A stretch of DNA of 64,000 bases from positions 186,001-250,000 of the forward strand of contig MARA01000046.1 of NCBI GenBank assembly GCA_001792895.1. Reading direction: 5' to 3'. Made by a program: the position numbers and the translations under genes. Shown one piece after another: positions 12,545 to 23,971 of this stretch. Within the stretch, counting starts at the first letter, position 1. The number at the start of each line of letters is the position of its first letter. Under the pieces are notes generated by a model. The model worked only from the letters and a program-made list of their open reading frames with translations, was not told where the DNA came from and made no database searches. Source of the DNA: Lentinus brumalis (Eukaryota > Basidiomycota > Agaricomycetes > Polyporales > Polyporaceae).

Positions 12545-12949
12545 CTACTGCCTGCCGGGACGGGTCTGCTCAGTGGGACGAGGCTGCTGGGTGGCACCCG
12601 GGGTCACGGTAACCGTATCGACCGACTTCGTCTCTGTGACAGTCGTAGTCGTGATAGTACCGCTCGTCTTCGTGACGGTCTCGGACACGGCGGGGGTGGA
12701 AGCCGTGCGGACGAAGCGCGTGCTGGTCGCCATCGGCGTAGTCCTCTCGGTCTCGGTGACCGTGATGGTCGACGTGGGCCCGGTGACAGTGACGGTACTG
12801 GTGGGGGTCACGACGGCTTGACGAGCGATGACTACGACGGCCAGAAGTTAGACGAGACAACGTAGCGGAGAACGCAACTTACCATTGGCCCCAACACTGG
12901 TGGCGGCCATCGCAAGCGCGATGATAGCAGCGATCTTTAACATGAACAT
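12545..12949 (-). CDS. Small secreted Thr-rich protein, family A, pair 2
   Basis: CDS complement(join(12545..12831,12883..12949)), 117 aa. Exon 1 encodes a signal peptide (MFMLKIAAIIALAMAATSVG, then AN). The 51-nt intron runs from GTAAGT to GTCGTAG. Exon 2 starts VIARQAVVTPTSTVTVTGP and continues with Thr/Val-rich strings (TETERTTPMATSTRFV, VSETVTKTSGTITTTT) to the Pro-rich end PGATQQPRPTEQTRPGRQ. Compared with pair 1, the KR of the Kex2-like site is replaced by AR. A TATA element (TATAAGT on the minus strand, 13038-13032) lies about 85 bp upstream of the start. Divergent partner of the B gene at 13621. Function unknown. Confidence 0.9.
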
Positions 12950-13620
12950 GGTGGCAGATGCAGGTGTGGGGAAGGTGGATTTAGATGTGGAAGCGAGTGA
13001 ATTGTGTTGAGGATGGATAGTGCGGCTTCGTACTTATAGTCGCGCGTCCGTCTATGGGCTTCTGGCTTCGCAATTTTTCTACAGAGTGCGGTGTTCAAAT
13101 GGAGCGTTGTGCGCGCCGCGGAGGATCGCACAAGATACCCTCGAGCATTCTGTACCCGCCCGGCGCGCGTGGCTATTTGCTTCCGCCCACCTCCCTTCTC
13201 GCACAGCCACTGCGGTTATCTCCGCCGACGCAGCACATACGCTCGCGCTTCCGTGTACGCCCCTGGCCAGTGATCGTCGGAACCCACCAGCAACGGAAGT
13301 ATTTGCATATGTTGGCTGGATACTGACATTCAGGGTCCTCGGGACCACGTCGAAGGCACTCGCTTCTGTGAATACCACATGGCGCTCCTCTCCGAATAGC
13401 TCGCACGACGTACGGAAGCAAATGTGCTTTTTAGGGGTGCGTATGAGTCTCTGCGCCTGTGCCCGAGCGTCGTTTCTTTTCGCGAAATCCGCGTTTCCTC
13501 TGTCGGGCGCGAGGGAGTATATAAGCCCGGAATCTCTCTCCCAACTTTCACACCATCTTTTCTCTCTGCATTCCCTCCAAACTACATCTGTCCACTCTAC
13601 CAATCCATTTAAGAATCACG
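12950..13620. promoter_or_regulatory. Bidirectional promoter of pair 2
   Basis: 671 bp between divergent starts. TATA boxes sit at both ends: TATAAGT on the minus strand (13038-13032) and TATATAA on the plus strand (13518-13524). The 18-bp motif GCCACTGCGGTTATCTCC at 13206-13223 recurs with no change by eye in pairs 3, 4 and 5; its GTTATC half is a GATA core on the other strand. A second shared block (ACATTCAGGGTC...GACCACGTCGAAGGC) spans about 13326-13360. Transcription-factor identity is inference. Confidence 0.65.
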
Positions 13621-14025
13621 ATGATGCACGCAAAGATCGCAGCGCTCGCAGCGTTCCTCCTCGTCGCTTGCTCGGCCGCTCAGGGCCAGGCTGCAGGTAC
13701 GTTCTTGGTTATTTCATCTGTCTGCGCACCTACTCACCGCGCCATCACAGGTGGCAGCGATTTCCTCGTGAAGCGTCAGGCTCCTCCCGCAACCGTCACC
13801 GTGACCACGACGGAGCCAGGTCCGACTGTCGTCACAACTTCGACTACGACTCTCGTTCGCCCGACGTCGACCGAGCATGTTACGTCGACGATCACGACTG
13901 CCACCACGACTACTTTCACCGAGACGGTCACGGACACTACCACGCGCACGAGCACGGTCACTACCACTACGGGCGGGGTGACTGTGACGGGCAACCGTCG
14001 TCGCGAAGAGCCCACTGCTGCTTGA
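13621..14025 (+). CDS. Small secreted Thr-rich protein, family B, pair 2
   Basis: CDS join(13621..13696,13751..14025), 116 aa. Exon 1 encodes a signal peptide (MMHAKIAALAAFLLVACSAA, then QGQAA). The intron is 54 nt. Exon 2 opens GGSDFLVKRQAPPATVTVTT, with a KR dibasic site just before the conserved RQAPPATVTV core. The Thr/Val/Ile-rich body follows (EPGPTVVTTSTTTLVRPTST, TSTITTATTTTFTETVTD), then TTGGVTVTGNRRREEPTAA with a tri-arginine near the C-terminus. After Kex2-type cleavage the mature peptide would be about 80 residues with dense Thr O-glycosylation sites. A TATATAA box lies 97 bp upstream. No known domain; role (wall, adhesion, effector) not determinable from sequence. Confidence 0.9.
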   Translation: MMHAKIAALAAFLLVACSAAQGQAAGTFLVISSVCAPTHRAITGGSDFLVKRQAPPATVTVTTTEPGPTVVTTSTTTLVRPTSTEHVTSTITTATTTTFTETVTDTTTRTSTVTTTTGGVTVTGNRRREEPTAA

Positions 14026-14712
14026 GAAATTTCTCACAATGTCATAGTAATTTGAGTGGCATGCGCCAATTCCCATCGTGTAGGGCATAAAGTTTTGGCT
14101 TTGGTATTAAACCCATCTTCGAGGGTATTTAGAACATGTGCTTCTGCCGTTTCGACAGAGTGACGCTCTCGTGATCACTCAATGCTCGATTGTTGCCAGG
14201 AGGAAGAGAATCTCGACGAAAGGGAATTGTCACGACCAACATCTCTGTTGATCATATTTCTAGCTAATCTCACCGATGGCAGCGCTTATGAGAACCTCCG
14301 GCCGGTTGCGAATCTGTACTTGCTAGTACGGTATTTGGGGTGCTCAGCAACGGCGCGGAAAATTCTGTGTGCAATTTCTTACCTGTAACCTATCTTCTAC
14401 TTTAGAACGAACTCCAGTAGACCTCAGGTCAACAGATTCGTGAGATCATCTTATAGCACTGGTGGGGAGCGTGGATAACGGAGGAGGAGTTCGGTTGAGG
14501 CCAATAGCTTCTGATCCTAACAAGTACAAACAGCGCCTAATGCTGCAGACAGCCGCCGTTGGCATGATCCCAGGGTTGGTTAACCTCTTCTCTATCGCGA
14601 GTTCATCGTCTAGCTATCACGCGAATGAGTTCGGGAGAATATGCCTCACGCGCATTGAAGACTGAGAGATAGCAAGTTGGCAAGCCTTTAGGTGCAGCGA
14701 GATTTTAGTACT
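14026..14712. other. Downstream segment of pair 2 with conserved block (about 14470-14550)
   Basis: No gene recognised. Positions about 14470-14550 share a block (TTGAGGCCAATAGCTTCTGA, then TAACAAGTACAAACAGCGCC) with 42850-42930, and a shorter version with 19110-19180. In each case it lies downstream of a B gene, which shows that whole segments, not only the genes, were duplicated. Confidence 0.6.
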
Positions 14713-15837
14713 CACCGAGAACAAGGTCTGATGTTGCCCAGGATAACATCCGGATAATATTGAGATAGAAGACTAAGTGTTATCTGTATGGTAGTGCAGG
14801 GCGTCATGGTATCAATATAACTAATGTCAGTCAAATGATGCACAAATGGTGTTTGAGCAAACCTACTGAGACAATCAAAACTGTTGCCTGCATGTTGTGA
14901 GGCAGAAAACATGCTGGTAATCTTTGAGATATTGTCTGGATGTTGGCAAAGAGCACATTGGGATAACATCTCAACAGGATTCTACCTGCTACCTAGGATA
15001 TCATGGTGAAATAATTTGCTAGGCTATCTGGATGTTGCTCCTGACAGAATTGCAATGATATTCTGCATGTTCTCCTAGTGTGCTTCAGAGGAGGCATTCA
15101 GATAGCATCACTCAGATTGCCCCAATAATTCCCTGCCCGCCATACAGATAGCATCCTAGATGGCATTCTCAATTTTCTCTTGATATTGTCCCCGAGAACC
15201 CCAGATAACATTTTGTCACTTATCAGAATATTATCTCAATGTTATCCAAGGCAACACCGTATGCTGAGGGTGGTGTCCAATGTTGCCCAGGACAACATCT
15301 GAATAACATGTGTAATAAATGACAATATGGTGTTGAGTTGCTTGAGAAGGCATCACTAGGAAAATATTGACACAGCATATAAAATCCTGTCTCGATGTGG
15401 TCAGGTTGTTACTGAGGTTGATGCATAGACTATCGCCTGCATGGTGCCCTGATGTTTGTTGACTGACAACAGAGTGGAGAAGCCAGATATTTGGTCCTTA
15501 TGTTATCTGGAAGAACATTGTGACAGCATTTGGTCAACAGTCTGACTTTTCCCTGGAGTGAAAGGGTAAAGTCATCTCTCATGTCTCTTGAATGTTCACA
15601 CTCGGCAGCAGACTTATGACATATTGAATTCTTTCCAGATGTCCCTCAACAGCAACATGTGAGCAACAGTTCAAATATATTCACAATATTGCCCATGCCA
15701 GCATACAAACCAAATTGTAGTCAACATTCTCCTTGTTGTCTCAATATTGTCCATCAGCACGGTCAGATGAAATTTGGTCTTTTATCACCATATTATCACA
15801 CTGTTATCCTGGGCAACATTAGACATTGTCCTCGGTG
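14713..15837. mobile_element. Non-autonomous TIR DNA element, 1.1 kb
   Basis: Terminal inverted repeats of about 36 bp with three mismatches: CACCGAGAACAAGGTCTGAT at the left, its counterpart CACCGAGGACAATGTCTAAT read from 15837 at the right, both continuing GTTGCCCAGGATAACA. A 3-bp direct repeat ACT flanks the element (14710-14712 and 15838-15840). The interior is AT-rich, has no long open frame and holds many degenerate copies of GATAACA / TGTTATC in both orientations, as in elements with subterminal repeats. The 3-bp duplication and CAC start are compatible with a CACTA-like (CMC) derivative, but classification is inference. Homologous segments in pairs 3 and 4 lack it. Confidence 0.75.
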
Positions 15838-17463
15838 ACTGACGGCATCGACTCGAGTCAGGACGCGAGTCCGACAGGGAGGCGAGTCACTCAGAGTGTA
15901 TAGGGCATGCAGGAGGCTTTACGGTGCGTCTTGATATCTGCATTTGATGTAGCCCGACATAAGTGCACGCTCGTGAGGGATAGAACAGCGCGATTGTAGT
16001 CACAACCTAGACACGATGAGGGTATGTCGGGACCTCAGAATGCCGGTATGTGTTGTCAATGTCCACGCATCATATGATGTACCTTTACGGTGTCATTCAC
16101 GTCGTATTGCTTGCAGCGAATGATTTATTTCTGCAGATTGACAGGACGCGGCCTCGGAAGGACACGCGCGCAAAACGTGTACTATCCGTCCCTTCACGAT
16201 CAAGTTATCGACCTCCTGGGGGCCTACGACTCGCCTCCAACCCTTCCCATCTACTTCAGATATGACGCTATTGCAGAGACCTTGCAAATACCGCCCTTAA
16301 CGAGGAGAACTTGCTAGGAGACATCTGCGATACCCCACCGTCGCTCCACGGCCCTCGTCTCCGCCGCTCCGCATCGTGCGCTGTCTTGAACAGCCACCTT
16401 CATTCATTCCGAGTCGTTATGTCTGCTGTCGGGCTCCAGGTGAACACGGGTGACGCTGACGGTAAGCATATACCGCTCCCGGTGTCGTCCTGGTCGCAGT
16501 CGCGACTGACGTGTATGTTTCGCATATGCAGACGAGCCTAGCAAGACAGATCCCTGGACCGTCCCAATCACTGGGAAGCGGCATGTCCACTCTGCAGCCA
16601 CATCGACGATCTGGAGCTGTACCCGGATTTGCAAGCGGGGGTACGTACTACTCTCGTCCCCTCGCGCGTGTCATAGGAAGTCATGGGTCCCGGTAGTCCA
16701 GTATTCAGCGGACGCCTATACGACATATCCCATATCCCATATCCCTACAACACGGTCCCTGCGGCATCTCCGGAGCCATCCAGAAACGCTAGCTACGACG
16801 GCCTACGCTGGCGCGCATCTTGCACTTTGTGTGCTCTGGGAAGGGCACGCACGCAGGGTTTGGGGCCGTGTAGACTGCATGTGCACTTCTCCAACATCCT
16901 CGACGTCCCTTCGCGTCCTGCTCTTTGGCTATGCTGTTCACCAGTGCACTGTCCGCAACTGTCAGTGCGCTCACGTGAGCAGGTGACGAACTAGAAGAAT
17001 CAGCTTCGAGGTGAGCTTTGCCAGTGGCTCTTCAGCACCGACACTTTGCTTGTGGATGTTCATTCACAGACTCTCTCATGGCAGACACGACAACGTTACT
17101 ATCCCAGTGAAGTCGACGCTCCAAGGAATTGGGGTCGCTCTGTGGCTTATGCCATGCGGACACGCTGGTGAGACACGACGATCGCAGGATTTTCAACGCA
17201 CAATCTGTGTCGAACCCTGTCGAACCATGTCAAACCACGTCATTGTGAGTGCAGCAGGGCTTTATGTGTAAGTTGTGTAACTTCGTTGCGATCACTCTCG
17301 TCACTGACCTCTCTACCAGTGACATGTGGGATAACAATTGCGAGTAAACTCATGTTATTTTCCGCGCAGATACAGGTTTCGGGACAAAGAAAATGGTACC
17401 ATCATGACGCAATATGCCACAATGTACCCAAATCTCAACCATACGCTCTACCCGTCCACACGG
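15838..17463. other. Decayed duplicated downstream locus of pair 2
   Basis: This stretch resembles the unit-3 sequence now split between 23972-24421 and 38073-39237, and 43040-44240 in unit 4. Shared blocks include GAGGGTATGTCGG, GTATGCCGGTATGTGTT-like and ATCTACTTCAGATATGAC / ATCCACTTCGAGTATGAC. Short frames (LPIYFRYDAIAETLQ, AYAGAHLALCVLWEGHARRV) suggest a decayed protein-coding gene, but stops break every frame and I do not recognise the family. Confidence 0.55.
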
Positions 17464-17864
17464 TCACTGCCTGGCGGGACGAGTCTGGGTGGGACGAGGC
17501 TGCTGGGTGGCGCCCGGGGTCACGGTGACGGTATCGACCGACTTCGTCTCAGTGACAGTCGTAGTCGTGATAGTACCGCTCGTCTTCGTGACGGTCTCGG
17601 ACACGGCGGGGGTGGAAGCCGTGCGGACGAAGCGCGTGCTGGTCGCCGTCGGCGTGGTCCTCTCGGTCTCAGTGACCGTGATGGTCGACGTGGGCCCGGT
17701 GACAGTGACGGTACTGGTGGGGTCACGACGGCTTGGCGAGCGATGACTAAGAAGGACAGAAGTCAGACGAGGCAACGTAGCGGAGAAAGCCACGTACCAT
17801 TGGCCCCGACGCTGGTGGCGGCCATAGCAAGCGCGACGAAAGCAACGATCTTAGACATAAACAT
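17464..17864 (-). pseudogene. Small secreted Thr-rich protein, family A, pair 3 (one-base frameshift)
   Basis: Structure join(17464..17746,17798..17864) on the minus strand. Exon 1 encodes a signal peptide (MFMSKIVAFVALAMAATSVG, then AN), followed by a 51-nt intron. Exon 2 starts VIARQAVVTP in frame. A G-run of five in pairs 2, 4 and 5 (at TGACCCCCACC or equivalent on the coding strand) is four here (plus strand 17719-17722). The rest (TSTVTVTGPTSTITVTETER, ending QPRPTQTRPARQ) is therefore in the next frame. Nearly identical to the pair 2 gene otherwise. The break is either a recent mutation or a homopolymer sequencing error. Confidence 0.75.
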
Positions 17865-18524
17865 GGTTGTGAATGTGGATGTGTGGAAGATGCGTTTAGA
17901 TGTGGGAACGAGTGATTGTGTTGAGACAAGTTCGCCGGTGCGGCTTCCTACTTATAGTCGCGCGTCCGTCTATGGGCTTCTGACTTCGCATTTTTTCCAC
18001 ATGGTCCGGTGTTCCAATGGGCTTGGACGATCGCGGCAGATGGCATCGAGCATTTGGAATCCGCCCGGCGCGCGTTCGTACCTCGTGGCTGTTTGCTCCC
18101 GCCCAACTGCCGCCTCGCACAGCCACTGCGGTTATCTCCCCCGACCCAACACATACGCTAACGCTTCCGTGCGCACCCCTGGCGAGTGATCTTCGGAGCC
18201 TCCCCACATTGGAAGTATTTGCTTCTGCCAGCTCGCGAGTGACATTCAGGGTCGTCGGGACCACGTCGAAGGCATTCGCTCCTGTGAAGCCACATGGCGC
18301 TCTTCTCCGGGTAACACGCACGACGTCCGGAAGCAAACATGCTTTTCAGGGGTGCGTATGGATCGCCGAACCAATGCGGGAGCGTCGTTCGTTTTCGCGA
18401 AGTCCGCCGTCCACTGAGCATGAGGGAGTATATATGCCCGAACCCTCTCTACCCTTCTTCTCACCACAGTTTCCATCGCTCAACCACAGTTTATTATCCA
18501 CTCTCACCCCACCTCCAATTAGTC
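17865..18524. promoter_or_regulatory. Bidirectional promoter of pair 3
   Basis: 660 bp between divergent starts. TATA boxes lie at 17956-17950 (minus) and 18429-18435 (plus). GCCACTGCGGTTATCTCC occurs at 18122-18139. The shared ACATTCAGGGTCGTCGGGAC block follows near 18243. Confidence 0.65.
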
Positions 18525-18936
18525 ATGATGCAATCCAAGTTCGCAGCCCTCGCGGCCTTCCTCTTCGTCGCATGCTCGGCCGCCCAGGCCCAGTCTGCAG
18601 GTACGATTCGGTCGACTGAAACGCATGTTTGCTATTACTGACATGACCTCCGGTACCCCAGGTGGCAGTGACTTCCTCGTGAAGCGTCAGGCCCCTCCCG
18701 CAACTGTCACCGTCACTACGACGGAGCCTGGTCCGACCGTCGTCACGACTTCGACCACTACACTCGTCCGGCCGACGTCGACCGAGCACGTCACATCGAC
18801 GATCACTACTGCTACTACGACCACGTTCACCGAGACCGTGACGGACACGACCACGCGCATGAGCACGGTGACCACCACTACTGGCGGAGCGACTGTGACG
18901 GGTAATCGCCGTCGCGAGGAACCCACTGCCGTATGA
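18525..18936 (+). CDS. Small secreted Thr-rich protein, family B, pair 3
   Basis: CDS join(18525..18600,18662..18936), 116 aa. The signal peptide is MMQSKFAALAAFLFVACSAA, then QAQSA. The intron is 61 nt. Exon 2 begins GGSDFLVKRQAPPATVTVTT with the KR site and conserved core, then the same Thr/Val-rich body as pair 2 with MSTVTTTTGGATVTG and the end GNRRREEPTAV. Only a few residues differ from the pair 2, 4 and 5 B proteins (the last residue is Val instead of Ala). Divergent partner of the frameshifted A gene. Confidence 0.9.
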
Positions 18937-19358
18937 GCATGTGCAAGCTCCTTCAGTAGAATTGTGATCATGTACACGCACTGCCAATTCATAAGCGTGG
19001 AAAGAGAAAATGCCACCTAAATAAGGCTGTTGCAATACTGGACATTCTTGCTGTGTTTTCGTGCATGGGAATGAGTGAGTCCATCGCTATGACAGAAAAG
19101 ATGAATGGGGTGGCAAAGGAGTCGGATGAGCGCAGATCCGGATCTTGACCTAACAAGCACAAACAGCGCCTAAAGACCCGCCGCTGCGCATAAGTACTCT
19201 GCCAGTGCGCGTCATGCCTTGGTTCATTCCTTTCCAATCGCAATTGCTACATCATCGTCTACGCAATCATCCGAATGATCCCTCGGATATCATCTGCTTT
19301 TCTCGAATCCAAGACCGAGAGCTCGTCGCGATTGCAACTTGAAGTCGACAAGCCTCTA
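18937..19358. other. Downstream segment of pair 3, cut by transposon insertion
   Basis: Contains the short TAACAAGCACAAACAGCGCC block (about 19150-19175) shared with pairs 2 and 4. The TA at 19357-19358 is the left target duplication of the following element. No gene seen. Confidence 0.55.
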
Positions 19359-22300
19359 CTGTACTGATCAATCCTTAGCGGCACGTCACGCGTCACATGG
19401 ACCTCCGCCGTCCGTTGTTTTGGCTGGTGTCACAGGTCACCACCCAGGCCGCCGCTTGTGACTGACCGACCGCTTCGCCCTCGAAAACGGCTTGTTTCTG
19501 CCTTCTACTAGAGTACTCATGTACATCGGAAGCTCTACTACCCTAATCATCATCTGAATCATCGTTCCGCACCCAGTCTCCGGTCCTGTAACGCGAGGGA
19601 AGTCTTCGGCGCCTTCTCCCTTGCACCTCTCCTCGCACTGCACCCTCTTCGCCTCCACCTGCCTGCTCAGCCTCTACAGCATCAGCAACGATGGCCTCGT
19701 CTATCACCTCGTCACCAGGAACCTCAACGTCGACGTCGGAGTCCGAGTACGTGTCGTCTGCTTCATCTGGAAGCAGATCCCGGGCGGACTTCGAACTCAG
19801 GACGGCCTTCTCGAGTGACTTGAGTGTTGTCACTGAGTCTTCGTCAACGGCATGGTCGTTCAGCGGATCCTCTTGATCTTCGGCAAACTGACCTTCCGTC
19901 CCGGTTGGAACATCAGGTGGAACATGACCAGAGGTAATGTCAGCATAGAACACCGGATCTGTGGTCTTGAGCTCGTTCAAGGCCTGACGCGCTTCGAGGC
20001 TGGTTAAGCTCTCGAATGACATGTCGAAACGCCCGGCTTGGCACAGCTTGAATGCCTGGGAAGGTGAGTGTCAACGGGAGTCCGTGCGTGGGAGATAGAA
20101 GACTGACCTTCTTTACCACGTCGACCTTGTTCACAGCGTTGAAACCGTCCACCAGCCACTTCACCGAGCGATCTCGGAGGACTCCCAGCTTCTTGTCCAG
20201 CAAGACGGTCTGCGGGGACACGCCTTTCTTCAACTGCTCAAGAGTCTCCTCGACAACATCGGCGTGCGAAGACTTCTTGATGCCCAACTTCATGATCCTT
20301 TGAATACCGACATCGCAGGCCTGGACGAGAGGGGTGCAACCTCCCGGTACGAAGATCACGATGATCCAGACGTATTCCTCCTTCATCCATGTTCGAAACT
20401 CCTCTGATCGATGTACTGACCATACATCTATGTTCCAGATACATTTCTGTGTAAGCCGGTTGTGGAAGGTGCGCCAGTGGTCGAAGTACGGCGCGAGGAT
20501 GAAGATAACATAGGTCTTCATAGTCCCGATTGTCGACCAGTAAGTCTTCGTCTTCGAAAGCTCCAGCCTGAACCTGAGCCGCATGGCTTCGTCATAGCCC
20601 CTCGTTCCCGGCTGCGGTAGCGACTTCTTCTGATCAACGCCTTGATAGATCGCTTGTAGCGGGAGCATCTCGCCGCTCGCAGACACTCCCACCATGAGTG
20701 TGAACGCCCGCTTCTCGTCAGCACCAACGACTGGAACTTGCTTTGCGTTCTTCTTCGTCCAGGTAAGCTTATTCCCCGCCGAGTATAGGACCTGGGTCTG
20801 GTCAGAGTTGACGATGAAGCAGGGGTGTGTAATGTCCTCGTCACGGACAGTCACAGCGTTGCGCAGGAAGAACCGCCGACAGACGTCGTCGACGTCCTTC
20901 GGGAACTTGTGCCCGGCTCGGGTACAGCGGCGAATAGACCAGCCAAGCTTCCGCTTGAGGAACCGACGAACGAAGACTTCTGGACACTTGAAGTGGCGTC
21001 CCTGGTTGTCAACGCGCTCGAAGATCTCCGGTGCACTGTGAGTGAGAACTGCGACCATGATCCCACGGATCACAGTGATGTCTAACGCAACACTCGTATC
21101 GCGAAGGTCTGCAAGTTGCTGCGCAAGATCTTTGACTACATCAGGATATGCGTCCTGAATGGCGGCAAGGTGAGCTCGTAGACCATACAGGTGTTGCCAT
21201 TAAGTACTGACCAAGATGGATTTGCGCGTAGGGTCATAGTGCTGCCTGTACCCGCGCGCTGCCCGCTTCAAGACGCTCTCCGTCCATACGAATCGGTCTG
21301 TGATGGACCGATCTCGCCAATCGCTGATCCTGCGGTGGCTCAGCCCCGCGAAGAGGACAGAACTCCGCTGTTGCAAGCGACGGACAACCTCGCTGGCACT
21401 CCAAGGGAAGCCGACTGCGGCGACGACTTCCTCAATCATAGCCCAGAGATGCGGTGCCTGCCAGTTCGTCCGCTCTGCTGGCTTAGCTGGGCCCTCCTGC
21501 CGTGGATGCGTAAGACGGCGGTCCTCGCGCTGTACCTGCTTGAATGAACGGTAAGGACGTGATGTTTCTGCGAGGCTCGGCGTGACACCGGTTGATGTGT
21601 CATCGGTTTTCCGTAGACGTTGAAGCTGCACAACACCGTCAGCAGGAGTCGCCTTCTGCCCGCGAAGTTCGAACGGCGTACCTTTGGACCCCGGCCTTTG
21701 TCAGTGCCCTCTACCTCACCATGTGAACGCTTCTTCGCAGCCTCTGCCTCCTTTGCAGCCTTCTTGCGGGCACGACAACGCCGCTGTCGCTCCCTCGCAT
21801 CTTCCTTCTTCTTCACCTTCGCCTGATCCTCCAACAGTTGCTCCTCTTCCTCACGCAGCGCCTTCGCCTCAGCATCCTTCAAATCCTGTCGCTTGTGGCG
21901 CGCCGCACGCTGTTCCAGTGTCTCACGCTCGTTGAAGCCTGCGTATGCCATGAGTGTCGACTGCTGTTTGGCGCCGGCCTTGCTGTGGATGGGAGCGGGG
22001 CCAGTCTTCGGTACAGCGGCCACGGTGGTGGGTCTCTTCGCTCTCGATGTCGCACCTTTGCAAGGTAGGTCATCCTTCTCATTGTCTGACTCATGGTCTT
22101 GGTAGCTGACGTTGTCTTCGGTGTCGTTGTCGCTATAGCTCGGATCAGGGGCCCAATCGATGCTCGTGGCTGAGCCGCTTTCCCATGCAGACTCGGACGC
22201 CTCCGTATCACTGACAGGTGGCATCTCCAGATCGTCAGGAAGTGGCGGCTCTTCGTGATCAAGGACGCTGCCATCCTCCGAGCGAACTCCAGGTAGGTAT

Positions 22301-23969
22301 CCATAGCGGGCCGGTGCAGCGGTGACTGACGTACTTGTCTGAGGACAGGAGAAGGTGAACTGAAAGTCTTGTGCAAGCCCATCAAACGCCTCAAAAGCGT
22401 CATCACTCCCCTGTAGTTATAGAATATTCACGGTAAGCATGTGTGACCATGATTTCAAGGTACGCTACTCACATAGAGGGACTGCATAGTAAGGATGCGG
22501 TATGCGAGGGTCATCCGCTCGAGGACCAACGCGTCTTTATTGCCCGTTGGTAGCAGCGGGGCAATCTCGGGCGCGTAGTGATGCATGAGTGCGTTCAAGG
22601 AGAGGACAGCGCAGGAATGGTTGTCGCGCTGTCGTGTCACAGGCAGGCTGCGTTCCGAGATCTCGACGATGCCGATACCTGTGCCCTCGCGTTCCAGTCC
22701 CTCCTCGAGAAGCTGCTGAAACCACCAGGTGAAGGCATCGCGTACATTCTTGTTGACTGGAACGTGCATCGGATCGCCGAAGTGGATGGACTGGGCCGTG
22801 GCATCGAGGACAAAGGTGATGTAATGATTCCCGTTGACATGTATGAGCCCTCCCACGGACTCAATGAGCCCATGAGAGAGATCATGCTCGACTTTCCGAA
22901 GGAAGCTGTAGTTCGCACCGGTGGCGTACTGATCTCGATCCTTGTGCACTTCTAGGATCCGATTTGAGAACTCGAGGTCGACAAGCAGGTGGGGACTTTC
23001 GGAGTCCCACGAGGAGGAGCAGAGCTGGTCGTACATGGCGTGGATCTGATCTGCGACATGGGCACCGGCAAGCCAGTCGAAGGACAGGTACTTTGTAAGT
23101 GTCTCAAGACGCGCACCGCTGATCCCTGGCCCGTGCAACGTCTCATTCCATCTTGTCGTCCTCAGCAACTCGACTATGTCCTTCTTCAGCACACTACCCT
23201 CCAAGAACCCTCGGCATTGTGTATCCATCCATCGCATCGCCTTCCTCCACGCTGCTTGCGCTGACTGCGCACTCCAAGCCTCGACCCAATAGGTAAGTAC
23301 CCATACTGGAAGCCGTCGACTTTGGAGATCTTCTGACAGATGTGCAGGCATGACGGAGCCGTTGCCGAAGCCCTGGTCATTTTTGAGGAGGTCGACCAGT
23401 TGCTGGATGACGACCACTGGAGGTAAGGGCCATCTCGGGAGCTGCACGACGGCGTTGAAATCTGATTCTGGTATGTCTGAGGAGAACCACGCTGATGTCC
23501 GCTTCTGACTTTCTTCAATAGCAGAGACGGCCTGAGGGAGCTTGCTGAACTGCAGCAGGGATGTGACAGAACCTGTAGAGGCAGGTAGAAGAGCAAGTCG
23601 AAGACTCGTAGGGATCTCGAGCTGCAGAAGGTGGGTTGCATTGTCCGTGAGGTCGATAGGATGCATGGCATTGGCAGCAGTTCTAGGGGCTCAGGAGAAG
23701 GGCGGATACCGAGCGGCAACGGCCAAGTTTCGAGCACTTACAGTTACTTACTTACTGCGGTAAACAAGAACGTTTCCAGCCTTTCTTATCTCTACTGTTT
23801 CTTATCATATTGACCAGTGAGTAAGTAAGTATTACAAGTTACTTAGCCGCCTCTTTGCTGCCGCTCAGGATGACCATGTCACATGTCACCTCCCTCCCTG
23901 CCGCTGTGCCGCTATGTTCCTAGCCTGTCACACGCAAAATGGCCTGCCGCTAAGGATTGATCAGTACAG
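19359..23969 (-). mobile_element. Complete Tc1/mariner-pogo-like DNA transposon, 4.6 kb
   Basis: Perfect 25-bp terminal inverted repeats, starting CTGTACTGATCAATCC at 19359 and the same sequence read inward from 23969. TA dinucleotides flank the element (19357-19358 and 23970-23971). Joining the flanks (AAGCCTCTA with TTAGTAACAGCAGCAACATC) restores sequence like the unoccupied locus in unit 4 (AAGTCTCTAGCTGCAGCAACATC, about 43061-43083). One spliced minus-strand gene fills the element. Subterminal TTACTTACTTACTG / GTGAGTAAGTAAGT repeats lie at 23743-23840. The open gene and perfect TIRs suggest recent activity. Confidence 0.92.
19543..23666 (-). CDS. Ulp1-like cysteine protease fused to DDE_1 (pogo-type) transposase
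   Basis: CDS complement(join(19543..20055,20108..21154,21212..21625,21682..22410,22473..23666)), 1298 aa; all five exons join in phase 0 with introns of 52-62 nt. Residues about 1-398 end in a Ulp1/C48-type protease fold: NGNHYITFVLD (His281), HFGDPM (Asp298), RQRDNHSCAVLSLNA (Gln346, Cys352). Acidic and charged coiled-coil linkers follow (about 460-600), then a helical region (WAMIEEVVAAVGFPWSASEV). The DDE catalytic core has NSDQTQVLY (Asp897), WNIDVWSVHRSEEF (Asp1022) and PLVQACDVGIQR (Asp1060). The C-terminal tail is acidic and ends with a basic RRRRR cluster. The transposase would cut and paste the element; the protease may process SUMO-like conjugates or the polyprotein. The fusion rests on intron 22472-22411, whose sites are canonical. 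Confidence 0.85.
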
Positions 23970-23971
23970 TA

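Noticed and set aside
12573..12821. Antisense frames rich in Val/Thr opposite the A and B genes (also 13776, 17414, 18687, 42143, 53281, 54512)
   Set aside because: Antisense of ACN/GTN codon runs reads as Val/Thr runs, so these frames mirror the real genes. They lack signal peptides and do not match the intron structure.
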